This document shows positions 15,281 through 23,760 of a stretch of DNA of 32,397 bases, piece by piece. Position 1 is the stretch's first letter, and every line of letters begins with the position of its first letter. The notes beneath the pieces were generated by a model. It saw nothing but the letters and a program-made list of their open reading frames with translations. It was not told where the DNA came from and searched no databases. Origin of the DNA: Natrialba taiwanensis DSM 12281 (lineage in GTDB: Archaea; Halobacteriota; Halobacteria; Halobacteriales; Natrialbaceae); contig NZ_AOIL01000032.1 in NCBI RefSeq assembly GCF_000337595.1, positions 92,393-124,789 of the forward strand. The letters run 5' to 3'. Made by a program: the position numbers and the translations under genes.

Positions 15281-16546
15281 GTGACTCGGCGCTCGATCTC
15301 CCGGCGCTCAGCACTCGCTGGCGGTGTCGCCAGCGGACTGGCCGCGATCGGCGGCTGCCTTTCCGAGGGTGGGATTCTCAACGGCTCGGGCGGCTCCGAC
15401 GGGCCGATGATCGGCGTTCTCGAGGACCGCTCGGGCGAGTTCGCGCTCAACGGGACGGCCAAGTGGCAGGCGTCGCTTCTCGCCGTCGAAGAACTCAACG
15501 CAGACGGTGGTGTCCTCGGCGAAGAACTCGACGTGTACGATCCCGATCCGCAGTCGGATAACCAGCGCTATCAGGAACTCACACGTGAAGCCCTCAATCG
15601 CGAGGGCGTCGACGCGCTCTGGGCGGGCTACTCGAGCGCGACCCGCGAAGCGATCCGCCCGATCATCAACGAGGAAGAGCAACTGTACTTCTATACCACC
15701 CAGTACGAGGGCGGCGTCTGTGATCGGACCACCTTCGCGATGGGTGCCACCGCTCGCCAGCAACTCGGCGCGGTGATCCCGTACATGATCGAGGAGTACG
15801 GCCCCCGAATCTACACCATCGCCGCCGACTACAACTTCGGACAGATCTCGGGCGACTGGGTCCGACTGCTCGCCGACGAACACGACGCCGAGGTCGTCGG
15901 CGAAGAGTTCATCCCGCTCGGCGAGACGGATTTCGGGTCGACGATCAACGCAATCCAGGGCGAGGACCCCGACTTCATCGCCTCGATGCTCGTCGGCGAC
16001 GGTCACGCCAATTTCTACGAACAGCGTGCCGACAACGAACTGGACGTTCCGATGGCCTCGTCGACGACGATGGCCCAGGGGTACGAACATCGACGGCTCG
16101 ACCCGCCGGCACTCGAGGATATGTACGTCGGCGTCAATTACATGGAGGAACTCGAGACCGACCGCAACGCGGCGTTCGTCGACGCCTTCTACGAGCAATT
16201 CCCCGACGCCGACTACCTCAACCAGGAAGCGCAGAACAACTACTTCTCGATCCACATGTGGGCCGAGGCCGTCGAGGCAGCTGGCACCTTCGACCAGGAG
16301 GCCGTCATCGCCGAACTCGAGGACGGCATCGAAGTCGAAGCGCCGGAAGGCGATGTTGAACTCGATCCCGAAACACATCACATGACTCATCATATGCGGA
16401 TCGGTCGCGCCGACGGGGAGCACGAGGTTACGTTCAGTGACGAACAGTACATCGAACCGTCGTTCCTCCACGAGGTGGGCTGTAATCTGCCCGATGACCC
16501 GGAACAGACCCAGTACGAACCGGACGAGTTCTACGACGAGATCTAG
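15281..16546 (+). CDS. urtA: Urea ABC transporter substrate-binding lipoprotein
   Basis: Extracellular receptor of the high-affinity urea importer, 421 residues. The N-terminus is a Tat signal (SISRRSALAGGVASGLAAIG) followed by a lipobox, Cys at about residue 27 (IGGC), so the protein is exported folded and membrane-anchored. The mature part is of the branched-chain amino acid/amide type I fold; blocks diagnostic of UrtA include YEGGVCDRTTFAMGATARQQ and IYTIAADYNFGQISGDWV. The C-terminal DPETHHMTHHMRIG matches the THH region seen in UrtA. The start is a GTG at 15281 preceded by a purine-rich site. It heads the urtABCDE operon, two bases from urtB, and diverges from urease. Confidence 0.92.
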   Translation: MTRRSISRRSALAGGVASGLAAIGGCLSEGGILNGSGGSDGPMIGVLEDRSGEFALNGTAKWQASLLAVEELNADGGVLGEELDVYDPDPQSDNQRYQELTREALNREGVDALWAGYSSATREAIRPIINEEEQLYFYTTQYEGGVCDRTTFAMGATARQQLGAVIPYMIEEYGPRIYTIAADYNFGQISGDWVRLLADEHDAEVVGEEFIPLGETDFGSTINAIQGEDPDFIASMLVGDGHANFYEQRADNELDVPMASSTTMAQGYEHRRLDPPALEDMYVGVNYMEELETDRNAAFVDAFYEQFPDADYLNQEAQNNYFSIHMWAEAVEAAGTFDQEAVIAELEDGIEVEAPEGDVELDPETHHMTHHMRIGRADGEHEVTFSDEQYIEPSFLHEVGCNLPDDPEQTQYEPDEFYDEI

Positions 16547-16547
16547 T

Positions 16548-17438
16548 ATGAACGGCTACGAACTACTGAACGTCACGTTCCAGTTCCTCGAGAGTTTCGC
16601 GTTTATCGTTCTGGCGACCGTCGGGTTGGCCGTCATTTTCGGGATGATGGGCATCATCAATCTCGCTCACGGTGAGTTCATCCTCGTGGGTGCGTACGCG
16701 ACGACGTTGTCCGCCCATCAGGGGCTCCCGCTCCCGGCCGCGATGCTCGTCGGGGTCGTGGCGACGACGATCTTCGGGATCGTTCTCGAGCGAACGATTA
16801 TTCGCCGTCTCTACGGCCGGTTGCTCGACTCGATGGTTGCCACATTCGGGATTAGCCTCGTATTAGTGCAACTGACCCGGATACTGTTCGGGAACTCGAT
16901 CGATCAGGTCTCGACGCCGTTCGGCGCGATCAGTTACGGTTCCTATTCGTACTCGCTCTACCGCGTGCTGTTAGCGGGGGCTGCGATCGCAACGCTGCTC
17001 GGGCTCTATCTCCTATTCACGCGAACGGCGTTCGGAATTCGCGCACGAGCGACGATTCAGGACGAAGAAACGGCACGGAGCATGGGCGTCGATACCGATC
17101 GGATGTACATGTCGACGTTTGCGATCGGCTCTGCGCTGGCCGGGCTGACGGGGGCGCTGTACGCCCCGGCGAGAGCGAGTCCGACACCGGAGTTCGGCTC
17201 GGAGTTCCTGGTCGATGCGTTCGTCGCGGTCGTCGTCGGCGGGCCCTCCGTACTGGTCGGTACGCCGCTTGCCGGCGGGTTTCTCGGCCTGATCGAGGCG
17301 TTTTTCACCTTTCAGTGGACGCAGTTCATCGGCACCGTTGCGATGCTCGTCGCCGCAATCGTCATGATTCGGTTGTTACCCGACGGATTTAGCGGACTCG
17401 TCGAGTCCGTTCGCACCTCATGGAGGGAGTCAGAATGA
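16548..17438 (+). CDS. urtB: Urea ABC transporter permease UrtB
   Basis: First inner-membrane channel subunit of the urea transporter, LivH-type, 296 residues with about eight hydrophobic segments. The family signature GMMGIINLAHGEFILVGAYA is at about residue 25-45 and the coupling EDEETARSMGVD-like loop (TIQDEETARSMGVDTDRMY) near 170. The ATG at 16548 is one base after the urtA stop; an open frame extending upstream is not used because it would encode Arg/Ser-rich sequence overlapping urtA. The stop overlaps the urtC ATG. Confidence 0.92.
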   Translation: MNGYELLNVTFQFLESFAFIVLATVGLAVIFGMMGIINLAHGEFILVGAYATTLSAHQGLPLPAAMLVGVVATTIFGIVLERTIIRRLYGRLLDSMVATFGISLVLVQLTRILFGNSIDQVSTPFGAISYGSYSYSLYRVLLAGAAIATLLGLYLLFTRTAFGIRARATIQDEETARSMGVDTDRMYMSTFAIGSALAGLTGALYAPARASPTPEFGSEFLVDAFVAVVVGGPSVLVGTPLAGGFLGLIEAFFTFQWTQFIGTVAMLVAAIVMIRLLPDGFSGLVESVRTSWRESE

Positions 17439-18529
17439 GTTCGGAGCCGAACTCGTCGCTGCTCGAGCGCGTTCGATCCCCGTTCGAGGGACCGAATACG
17501 CTCGGGAACTCGAACGGCTTCTGGCTGACCTTCGGCGTTGGCGTCGTCTCGCTAGCGCTGTATCCGGTTCTGTTCGGTACGTATGCAGCCGGGGAGCGGG
17601 CGGTGTTTCTCGTGTATGCACTCTTGGGCGTGAGTCTGTGTTTCGTCTGGGGGTTCTGCGGAATTCTCAGCTTCGGCCAGGTAGCGTTCTTCGGCGTCAG
17701 CGGGTACACCTTCGGTATCGTCGGACTCAACGTCTCCTCGTACACGGGCGTCACGCTCGGGATCGTCGCCGGCATCGCCGTCGCCACGCTGTTTGCGGCC
17801 GCACTGGGCTACTTCATGTTTTACGGCGGCGTTCGCGACGTCTACGTGACGATTATCACGCTCGTCGTCGCTCTCGTGTTGAAAACGTTCATGGACCAGA
17901 CGGCCGGCGGCGAGTGGGCCGTCGGCGAGGCCGAACTCGGCGGGTTCAACGGGATGCGCAACATTCCGAACCTGGCCATCGGAGTCGGCGATATCGGAAT
18001 CGAAGTCAGCAGAGCGATGCACTACTACGTCGCACTCGCCGCGTTAATCGGCGTCTATCTCGGCCTGCGCGTTCTCGTCAACGGTCGGTTCGGATACGCG
18101 ATGGTCGCGACACTCGAGGACGAAACCCGAACCGAGATGTTCGGGTACAACACGACGTTCATCAAGCTCGTGACGTTTACGCTCGGCGGAGCACTTGCCG
18201 GACTCAGCGGTGTCCTGTACGTAACCTGGGGGAACTACATCAATCCACAACAGTTCGCGATTACAGCTGCCTCGATGCCGGTCATCTGGGCCAGTATCGG
18301 CGGTCGCGACTCGATCGCCGGCACGATCGCCGCAGCAATCGTCCTCCAGTGGATCGAACTCCAACTCAGTGGCGAGTGGGCGCTCGTCATCGTCGGTTCA
18401 CTGCTGGTATTTGTCATCCTCGTCATGCCGGAGGGGATCGCACCGCGGCTTCGGACCTTCGTCCTCGACCGGCAATCGTCGTCCGAGCCAACGACGACGC
18501 CTGCGACAACTGAGGAGGTGACGGACTAA
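17435..18529 (+). CDS. urtC: Urea ABC transporter permease UrtC
   Basis: Second channel subunit, LivM-type, 364 residues with about ten membrane segments. Diagnostic stretches are GFCGILSFGQVAFFGVSGYT around residue 70, GGFNGMRNIPNLAIG near 170 and TLGGALAGLSGVLYV near 250. The cytoplasmic N-terminus is about 25 residues and the C-terminal tail is Thr/Pro-rich. The ATG at 17435 overlaps the urtB stop (ATGA), and the stop TAA shares its last base with the urtD ATG. Assembles with UrtB and the two ATPases. Confidence 0.92.
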   Translation: MSSEPNSSLLERVRSPFEGPNTLGNSNGFWLTFGVGVVSLALYPVLFGTYAAGERAVFLVYALLGVSLCFVWGFCGILSFGQVAFFGVSGYTFGIVGLNVSSYTGVTLGIVAGIAVATLFAAALGYFMFYGGVRDVYVTIITLVVALVLKTFMDQTAGGEWAVGEAELGGFNGMRNIPNLAIGVGDIGIEVSRAMHYYVALAALIGVYLGLRVLVNGRFGYAMVATLEDETRTEMFGYNTTFIKLVTFTLGGALAGLSGVLYVTWGNYINPQQFAITAASMPVIWASIGGRDSIAGTIAAAIVLQWIELQLSGEWALVIVGSLLVFVILVMPEGIAPRLRTFVLDRQSSSEPTTTPATTEEVTD

Positions 18530-19308
18530 TGGCTGCGAGCGATCCGACCGTCAAGACCACCCGGGCCGTCGACGAGACGGGCGAGCGATCCTCGCGAATC
18601 CTCCAGACTCGCGACCTCCACAAGGAGTTCGGCGGCCTCACCGCGACCGACACGGTCGATTTCGCCGTCGAGGAAGGCGAATTGCGCTGTCTGATCGGCC
18701 CGAACGGGGCCGGCAAGAGCACCGTTCTCAACCTGATTACCGGCCAACTCGAACCGACCGCGGGATCGATCTACTATGACGGGATCGACATCACATCGCT
18801 TCCCTCTCACGAACGCGTCGATCGCGGCATCAGCATGAAGTTCCAGGTTCCGACTCTCTACGAGGACCTGACCGCCCGCCAGAACCTGCGGATTCCACTC
18901 CAGCGCATCGTCGATGCCGCCGAGTTCGAAACGCGAACTCGCGAACTTCTGGCGCAGTTCGATCTGCTGGCCGAGATCGACGAGACGCCGGCGACCCTCT
19001 CGCACGGCCAGCAACAGCGCCTCGAGATCGCTATGGCGATGGCTCTCGAGCCGACCCTCATGTTGCTCGATGAGCCGGTTGCCGGGCTCTCGGTCGAGGA
19101 AACGGCCGAGGTTGCAGAGCTGTTACGAACGATTCGAGCCCAGGAGGGGGTCGCGTTCATCGTCATCGAACACGATATCGACTTCGTCGAGACGATCGCG
19201 GATCGCGTTACCGTGCTCGATCAGGGCAGTATCTTCACCGAAGGGACGATCGAAGAGGTCAAAACCGATCCGGCAGTCCGGCGGATCTATCTGGGGGAGG
19301 AGACGTAA
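18529..19308 (+). CDS. urtD: Urea ABC transporter ATPase UrtD
   Basis: Cytoplasmic ATPase of the urea importer, LivG-type, 259 residues. Walker A is IGPNGAGKST (near residue 60), the signature is LSHGQQQRLEIAMAM, and Walker B is LMLLDEPVAGLSVEET; the LSHGQ variant and the DEPVAG sequence are typical of UrtD as opposed to general LivG. An N-terminal extension of about 25 residues (SDPTVKTTRAVDETGERSS) precedes the domain. The start ATG overlaps the urtC stop by one base, and the stop TAA overlaps the urtE ATG in the same way. Confidence 0.93.
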   Translation: MAASDPTVKTTRAVDETGERSSRILQTRDLHKEFGGLTATDTVDFAVEEGELRCLIGPNGAGKSTVLNLITGQLEPTAGSIYYDGIDITSLPSHERVDRGISMKFQVPTLYEDLTARQNLRIPLQRIVDAAEFETRTRELLAQFDLLAEIDETPATLSHGQQQRLEIAMAMALEPTLMLLDEPVAGLSVEETAEVAELLRTIRAQEGVAFIVIEHDIDFVETIADRVTVLDQGSIFTEGTIEEVKTDPAVRRIYLGEET

Positions 19309-20006
19309 TGCTCGACCTCACCGACGTACACGTTTCGTACGGCACGACTCCGATCCTCCACGATATCGATATTACCGTCGATCCTGGCGAGATCATCGGC
19401 ATCATGGGCAAGAATGGCGTCGGCAAGACGACGCTCATCAAAGCCGTCATGGGACTGCTCGAAGTCGATGCGGGAACGATTACGTTCGACGGCGACGATG
19501 TGACGTCGACCGGTGCGGCTGTCCGTGCTCGCCGCGGGATGGGGTACATTCCACAAGGAAGAGACGTCTTTCCCGAACTGACCGTCGAGGAGAATCTCAG
19601 AATGGGTGAGACGATACACGCTGCCGACGATCGTCTCCAGTATGAGGCCGTCTACGACTTCTTCCCGATTCTCGAGGAGCGACAGTCCCAGACTGCGGGG
19701 ACGCTGAGCGGCGGCCAACAGCAACTGCTCGCGATCGGCCGCGCACTGATCGGGAACCCCAAACTGCTGGTCCTCGACGAACCGTCCGAAGGCGTTCAAC
19801 CATCGATCGTTCAGGACATCACTCGCGATCTGCAGCGGGTCAACGAAGAACTCGAGACGACGATCATCTTCGTCGAACAAAACCTCCACGTCGTCCAACA
19901 TCTCGCCGAACGCTGTTACGCCATCGACAAGGGTACGATCGTCGATGAACTCGGTTCCGATCGTCTCGAATCGCGTGAAGCCGTCACGGAGTATCTGGCG
20001 GTCTAG
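19308..20006 (+). CDS. urtE: Urea ABC transporter ATPase UrtE
   Basis: Second ATPase of the urea importer, LivF-type, 232 residues. Walker A is MGKNGVGKTT (near residue 37), the signature LSGGQQQLLAIGRAL, and Walker B LLVLDEPSEGVQPSI; the Q-loop GMGYIPQGRDVFPELTVEEN and the EGVQPS sequence are characteristic of UrtE. It is the last gene of urtABCDE, followed by a hairpin 23 bases downstream. The complete UrtABCDE set next to urease means urea scavenged at low concentration can serve as nitrogen source. Confidence 0.94.
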   Translation: MLDLTDVHVSYGTTPILHDIDITVDPGEIIGIMGKNGVGKTTLIKAVMGLLEVDAGTITFDGDDVTSTGAAVRARRGMGYIPQGRDVFPELTVEENLRMGETIHAADDRLQYEAVYDFFPILEERQSQTAGTLSGGQQQLLAIGRALIGNPKLLVLDEPSEGVQPSIVQDITRDLQRVNEELETTIIFVEQNLHVVQHLAERCYAIDKGTIVDELGSDRLESREAVTEYLAV

Positions 20007-20028
20007 CAGGCGCAGCGATTGTCTGCCC

Positions 20029-20044
20029 TCCACGCCGACGTGGA
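20029..20044 (+). terminator. Hairpin after urtE
   Basis: TCCACG and CGTGGA form a perfect six-base stem around a four-base loop, 23 bases after the urtE stop. No T-run follows, so it may stabilise the 3' end rather than terminate transcription. Confidence 0.3.
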
Positions 20045-20119
20045 AGCACCGATTCGCTCACGTTCGGTATTGCAACCGCGAATCGTGTTCATGACGGCTG
20101 CTCGAAGTCGATTCTGCGG

Positions 20120-20278
20120 TCAGTCGTTCGATGCGGTCCGATTGTGGTCGAAAACGTTGCGCAATCGTCCGGAGGCCGCTCCGATACCGAGGCCCGCGGC
20201 GAACGAGAGGAGACTCGGAAGGAGTACCCAGACGAGATTCGGGTGTTGTGAACCGGTATGCAGTACTGTATCGATCAT
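20120..20278 (-). CDS. Possible small single-pass membrane protein
   Basis: A 52-residue open frame starting MIDTVLHTGSQHPNLVW, with one hydrophobic segment (VLLPSLLSFAAGLGIGAA) and a charged C-terminus RLRNVFDHNRTASND. The pattern of a short luminal end, one helix and basic/acidic tail is like small haloarchaeal membrane proteins, but I cannot name a family. The frame is open upstream to 20356 with another ATG. TATATAT on the minus strand at about 20283-20290 is too close to this ATG for a leaderless transcript. A real gene is plausible but unproven. Confidence 0.4.
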   Translation of the reverse strand: MIDTVLHTGSQHPNLVWVLLPSLLSFAAGLGIGAASGRLRNVFDHNRTASND

Positions 20279-20632
20279 CCAGATATATACTGTCGGATGA
20301 TGGCCCTTAATGACTTGATGACGGCCATATTTACCCTGTCTCCAATAAAAATACAATACTCGTCCGATATCGTGCGTGATTAGCGACGGTTACGACAACA
20401 GTTCGAAGAGCGTTCGCTCGAACAGCGCGTTCAGCGGCTTTCGCCGCCGGGAAATCGGCGGTATTTCACCGGAAACCCGGTGTGAACCCCAACACCTTGT
20501 CGTCCGCGCCTCGCCGTGACTCGGTTTACCCCCTGGAGATCTCTCGCCGCCGTTTCAGCGCTACCCTCGGTATCGCGTCTCCGTCAGTAGCGTCAGGATT
20601 TATATCGCTCAAGAAGAATACGGTACTTATTC
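20279..20632. other. Intergenic region ahead of the M24 gene, with Tat-like stretch
   Basis: This region holds the M24 promoter and two short stems: CACCGG/CCGGTG at 20467-20482 and GCCGCC/GGCGGT just before it. A frame opening at 20482 encodes EISRRRFSATLGIASPSVASG, which looks like a Tat signal but runs out of frame into the M24 gene. No gene can be claimed. Confidence 0.35.
20599..20605 (+). promoter_or_regulatory. TATA box of the M24 peptidase gene
   Basis: TTTATAT is centred about 31 bases before the ATG at 20633, giving a predicted transcript starting within a few bases of the start codon, that is, a leaderless message. Confidence 0.55.
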
Positions 20633-21907
20633 ATGACGTTCTACGACCGGCAGTTTATGGAGGGTACCCGCGGCACGCAAGCCGTCGACTGGGAACAACG
20701 CATCGATACCCGGCGGCTCCGCGAGGAACGCAAAGCGAAGGCGCTCGATCGATTGCAGGACACTGAACTCGGCGCGATGTTGCTCGTCTCGGACCCGAAC
20801 ATTCGGTACGTCACGGGGCTCGCGATGACCGGCGGCAGTGGCGCGGACCATTACACGCTGCTGACCGAGAACGGCGATATCGTCCACTGGGACACCGCGG
20901 ATCACGCGAGTAACCAGCGATTCAACTGTCCCTGGCTCCATGACATCCGCTATGCCTGCCCGGGCCTCGGGAACGTGCCGCGAGCCTCCGGGAGCGCCTC
21001 CGCCCGCGAGTTCTTGCGCTCGAAAATGGCCGAGACCGTCTCCGAGGCGATGGACGACTACGGCGTCGCCGACGAGACGCTCGGGATCGATATCGGCAAC
21101 GGAAGCCTGGTTTCGGCGTTCGAGGACCGCGGTGTCTCCGTCGATGTCTCCACTGCGCAGGCGGTGATGGAAGACGCTCGGAAAACCAAGACCGACGACG
21201 AGATCGAGTGTTTGCGGATGGTCGCCGCGATCTGTGAGGCGGGCTTTCAGACGATTACGGACACTGCGAAGCCGGGGATGCGCGAGACGGAGGTCTGGGG
21301 CGAAGCCGTTCGTGAACTCTGGCGTCACGGCGCGTTCGTCGGCGGCGGCTACGTCACGTCAGGGCCGAACACGTGGCCCAAACATCAGGCGAACACCACC
21401 GACCGGATGATCCGCCCCGGTGACCTCGTCTATGCCGACTTCTACAACATCGGCTACCTCGGCTACCGGTCGTGTTACTATCGGACCTTCTCGATGGGCG
21501 AGCCGACGCAGGCCCAGCAGGAGGCCTACGAGAAAGCGCGGAACGATCTCTACGATGTGCTCGAGCGCATCGAACCCGGGGCAACGACCGACGAGATCTG
21601 CCAGGGATTCCCGGACGAGGAGGGCGAACACATGGATTGGTACGACGCCGACGAGTTCTGGCAGATGACGACGAATCACTGGGCGCACGGCCTCGGATTA
21701 CAGCTCTACGAGGTGCCGTTGATCTGGCGTGGTCTCTCGCCCGACCATCCGATCGAGATCGAGGAAGGGATGACGATGGCTGTCGAGACGATGCAACCGG
21801 CCGACAGACAGGGTGTTCGGGTCGAGGAAATGGTTGTCGTCCGTGAGAACGGCGTCGAAATCCTGAGCCAGTGGCCCGTCGAGGAGATTACGGTGATCGA
21901 TCACTGA
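20633..21907 (+). CDS. M24-family (creatinase/aminopeptidase-P fold) protein with altered metal site
   Basis: A 424-residue two-domain protein: an N-terminal creatinase-like domain (DPNIRYVTGLAMTGG near 54) and a C-terminal pita-bread domain of peptidase family M24. Expected metal ligands are present at D269 (VYADFYN), H352 (NHWAHGLGL), E385 (GMTMAVETM) and E398 (VRVEEMVVV). The second Asp, normally in a GYxSD-T-R-T context, is replaced by Cys281 (GYRSCYYRTF). A dinuclear Mn or Co peptidase site is thus doubtful; M24 members with changed ligands include creatinase and the DMSP lyase DddP, which cleave non-peptide substrates. It may hydrolyse or lyse a small C-N compound. The gene stands alone, before the beta-helix gene. 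Confidence 0.8.
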   Translation: MTFYDRQFMEGTRGTQAVDWEQRIDTRRLREERKAKALDRLQDTELGAMLLVSDPNIRYVTGLAMTGGSGADHYTLLTENGDIVHWDTADHASNQRFNCPWLHDIRYACPGLGNVPRASGSASAREFLRSKMAETVSEAMDDYGVADETLGIDIGNGSLVSAFEDRGVSVDVSTAQAVMEDARKTKTDDEIECLRMVAAICEAGFQTITDTAKPGMRETEVWGEAVRELWRHGAFVGGGYVTSGPNTWPKHQANTTDRMIRPGDLVYADFYNIGYLGYRSCYYRTFSMGEPTQAQQEAYEKARNDLYDVLERIEPGATTDEICQGFPDEEGEHMDWYDADEFWQMTTNHWAHGLGLQLYEVPLIWRGLSPDHPIEIEEGMTMAVETMQPADRQGVRVEEMVVVRENGVEILSQWPVEEITVIDH

Positions 21908-22063
21908 CGGGGCCGGCGAACGGCTCTTTGTAGCGGCGCTGACTGGTGGGTTCCATCGAGTTGCAGACGAGCGGCCATCCTCTCGCGTTCGGAACGCGTC
22001 TCTCGATCCACGACCTTGTATTGCAGTTTCCACCCGGTCGCTGAACCCATCAGATGATCATTC

Positions 22064-22073
22064 TTATGTATTA
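22064..22073 (+). promoter_or_regulatory. TATA-like box ahead of the Tat-lipoprotein frame
   Basis: TTATGTATTA lies about 24 bases before the GTG at 22092, the spacing expected for a leaderless archaeal transcript beginning at that codon. This supports 22092 as the true 5' end of the beta-helix gene. Confidence 0.4.
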
Positions 22074-22091
22074 CCGGACAAATTCGGATTT

Positions 22092-22253
22092 GTGAGTAAT
22101 TCTGGAATCGGGCGGCGGACCGTCCTTATCGCCGTTTCCGGGGGATACGGTGCGCTCGCGGGATGTTCGAGCGGCGACGTATCGGAGTCTGCCGAAAGCG
22201 CCAGTCGGTCCGGATACGGAACGGCGTACGGACAGGGGTACGGCACTACATAA
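22092..22253 (+). CDS. Tat lipoprotein signal and GYG linker, out of frame with the beta-helix protein
   Basis: A 53-codon open frame from a GTG. It encodes a twin-arginine signal (SGIGRRTVLIAVSGG), a lipobox with Cys25 (ALAGCSSGD), a Ser/Asp-rich stretch and a glycine-tyrosine repeat, GYGTAYGQGYGTT, of the kind that links signals to catalytic domains in haloarchaeal secreted proteins. It ends in TAA at 22251 and the beta-helix frame starts with ATG at 22255, shifted by one base. Either a frameshift has separated the signal from the rest of one protein, or two coupled genes make a mini-lipoprotein and a soluble partner. The first reading seems more natural because the downstream protein has no signal of its own. 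Confidence 0.7.
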   Translation: MSNSGIGRRTVLIAVSGGYGALAGCSSGDVSESAESASRSGYGTAYGQGYGTT

Positions 22254-22254
22254 T

Positions 22255-23760
22255 ATGGGGGAGCAAACGCCGCGTCTCGGACTCGGGACGTACGAAGCGG
22301 GGGAATCGTGGGATCACACCGATACGGTCGAGGCGGTCGACGAGCAGGCGATCGTGCGCGGTCCGATCGCCGACCGCCCGGCGACGGGCGAGTACGACGA
22401 CGAACTCTTCCACGCGACCGACCAGGGGATCACCTGGCGCTGGGACGCCGCGAGCGATGACTGGGTCTATTTCAGCGGCCAGGGGTGTTCGGAACAGCCA
22501 GTTCCGGGAACGAGTCACTTCGAGGCGGCGACCGTCGTTCACGCCCGGACCGAGGAAACCCCCGTGTGGAACGTCGAGGCACACGGGATCGAGGGGGACG
22601 GAACCACCGACGTCGGACAGGCCGTCCACGAACTCCTCGAGACGGTCGCCCGGGCCGGCGGCGGGATCGTGTACTTCCCGCCCGGTCGATATCTCTTCGA
22701 GCGGACGCCACTGATCGGCGACGATACGATCCTCCTCGGTGCGGGTCGCTCGACCGTCTTCGAGGGACCGCGTCCCGACGGTACCGAGGGTCGAGCGCTT
22801 CTCTCTAACCAGGGCTACGATGCAACTGGCTACAACGGTGCGTCGAACTGGGGCGTTTGCAACGTTCGCATCGACGCCCCGGAGTCGACCGGGATCATGC
22901 CCGCTCACGCGGCAAACGTCAGAGTGGAGAATATCTACGGCGACGCGATCTACTATCACCACATCGATATCGTCTCCTCGAAAAACGTCGTCGTAGACGG
23001 CTACTGGGCGACCCGCGGCGGCGAGGGCGACTCGAACGCGCCGGTGCAGTTCGACAGCCAACAGTCGGGAACCGGCTGGAATAGCGTCTGGACCGGTAGC
23101 GACGATGAACTCGTCGAAGATGACGATACGCCGTCCAGAAATTGTACGCTCACGAACTTCGAGATCGACCCGAAAAATAGCCCCGAGTACGGGATTCACC
23201 TGCATCGGGGGGTAAACGAATCGATTACGATCACAGACGGCTATCTCACGGGGTGTCAGTACACGGCGATCAGAGCCGATCCCGGCGAGGAAGTCGAGAA
23301 CCTGACCATCGACGACGTTTCCTGTATCGACAATGCAAGAGGAATCACGCTGGGTCACAGCAAGAGCGGACGGCGCGACCTGACGATCAGTAACACTACG
23401 ATCAGAACTGATGATGATGAGGTAGCTGGCGGATCTGGGCTGTACGCAAGTGGGTTTGACGGAGCCGCGATATCGAACCTCACCGTCGACGGTCCGTTCA
23501 CGAACGCGATCATTTTCGACGACATGGACGACCTGAAGATGAGCACCGTGACTGCAACCGGCGCGGACGACCAGGCGTTCCGGTTCCGGGAAAACGTCGA
23601 TGTCACCCTCACAACCGCTCGCGCAGCGAATTGTGGCAGTACTGCCGTCTATGCTGGGGATGGAAGCAGTGTTTCCTACGGCGGTGTCACGTTCGACGAC
23701 GTGGGACGGCGGGTCGAGGTCGATGCGGCTGGGGAACTTCGGGAATGGGCCACCTCGTGA
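22255..23760 (+). CDS. Right-handed beta-helix protein, pectate-lyase-3-like
   Basis: A 501-residue, Asp/Gly/Thr-rich protein probably acting at the cell surface. Residues 30-75 (GPIADRPATGEYDDELFHAT, then WRWDAASDDWVYFSG) resemble a module common in viral tail and fibre proteins. Residues 107-147 hold the typical entry of the pectate-lyase-3 beta-helix (NVEAHGIEGDGTTDVGQAVH, GGGIVYFPPGRYLF), and the remainder consists of repeated short strands such as NLTIDDVSCIDNARGITLG. Such folds bind or cleave polysaccharide. No catalytic residue can be assigned. It has no signal peptide in its own frame; one lies just upstream in another frame. An upstream extension of this frame to 22150 is Arg-rich and not believed. 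Confidence 0.8.
   Translation: MGEQTPRLGLGTYEAGESWDHTDTVEAVDEQAIVRGPIADRPATGEYDDELFHATDQGITWRWDAASDDWVYFSGQGCSEQPVPGTSHFEAATVVHARTEETPVWNVEAHGIEGDGTTDVGQAVHELLETVARAGGGIVYFPPGRYLFERTPLIGDDTILLGAGRSTVFEGPRPDGTEGRALLSNQGYDATGYNGASNWGVCNVRIDAPESTGIMPAHAANVRVENIYGDAIYYHHIDIVSSKNVVVDGYWATRGGEGDSNAPVQFDSQQSGTGWNSVWTGSDDELVEDDDTPSRNCTLTNFEIDPKNSPEYGIHLHRGVNESITITDGYLTGCQYTAIRADPGEEVENLTIDDVSCIDNARGITLGHSKSGRRDLTISNTTIRTDDDEVAGGSGLYASGFDGAAISNLTVDGPFTNAIIFDDMDDLKMSTVTATGADDQAFRFRENVDVTLTTARAANCGSTAVYAGDGSSVSYGGVTFDDVGRRVEVDAAGELREWATS

Noticed and set aside
15308..16471. 387-codon open frame antisense to urtA
   Set aside because: Shadow of a clear urtA gene with full domain evidence.
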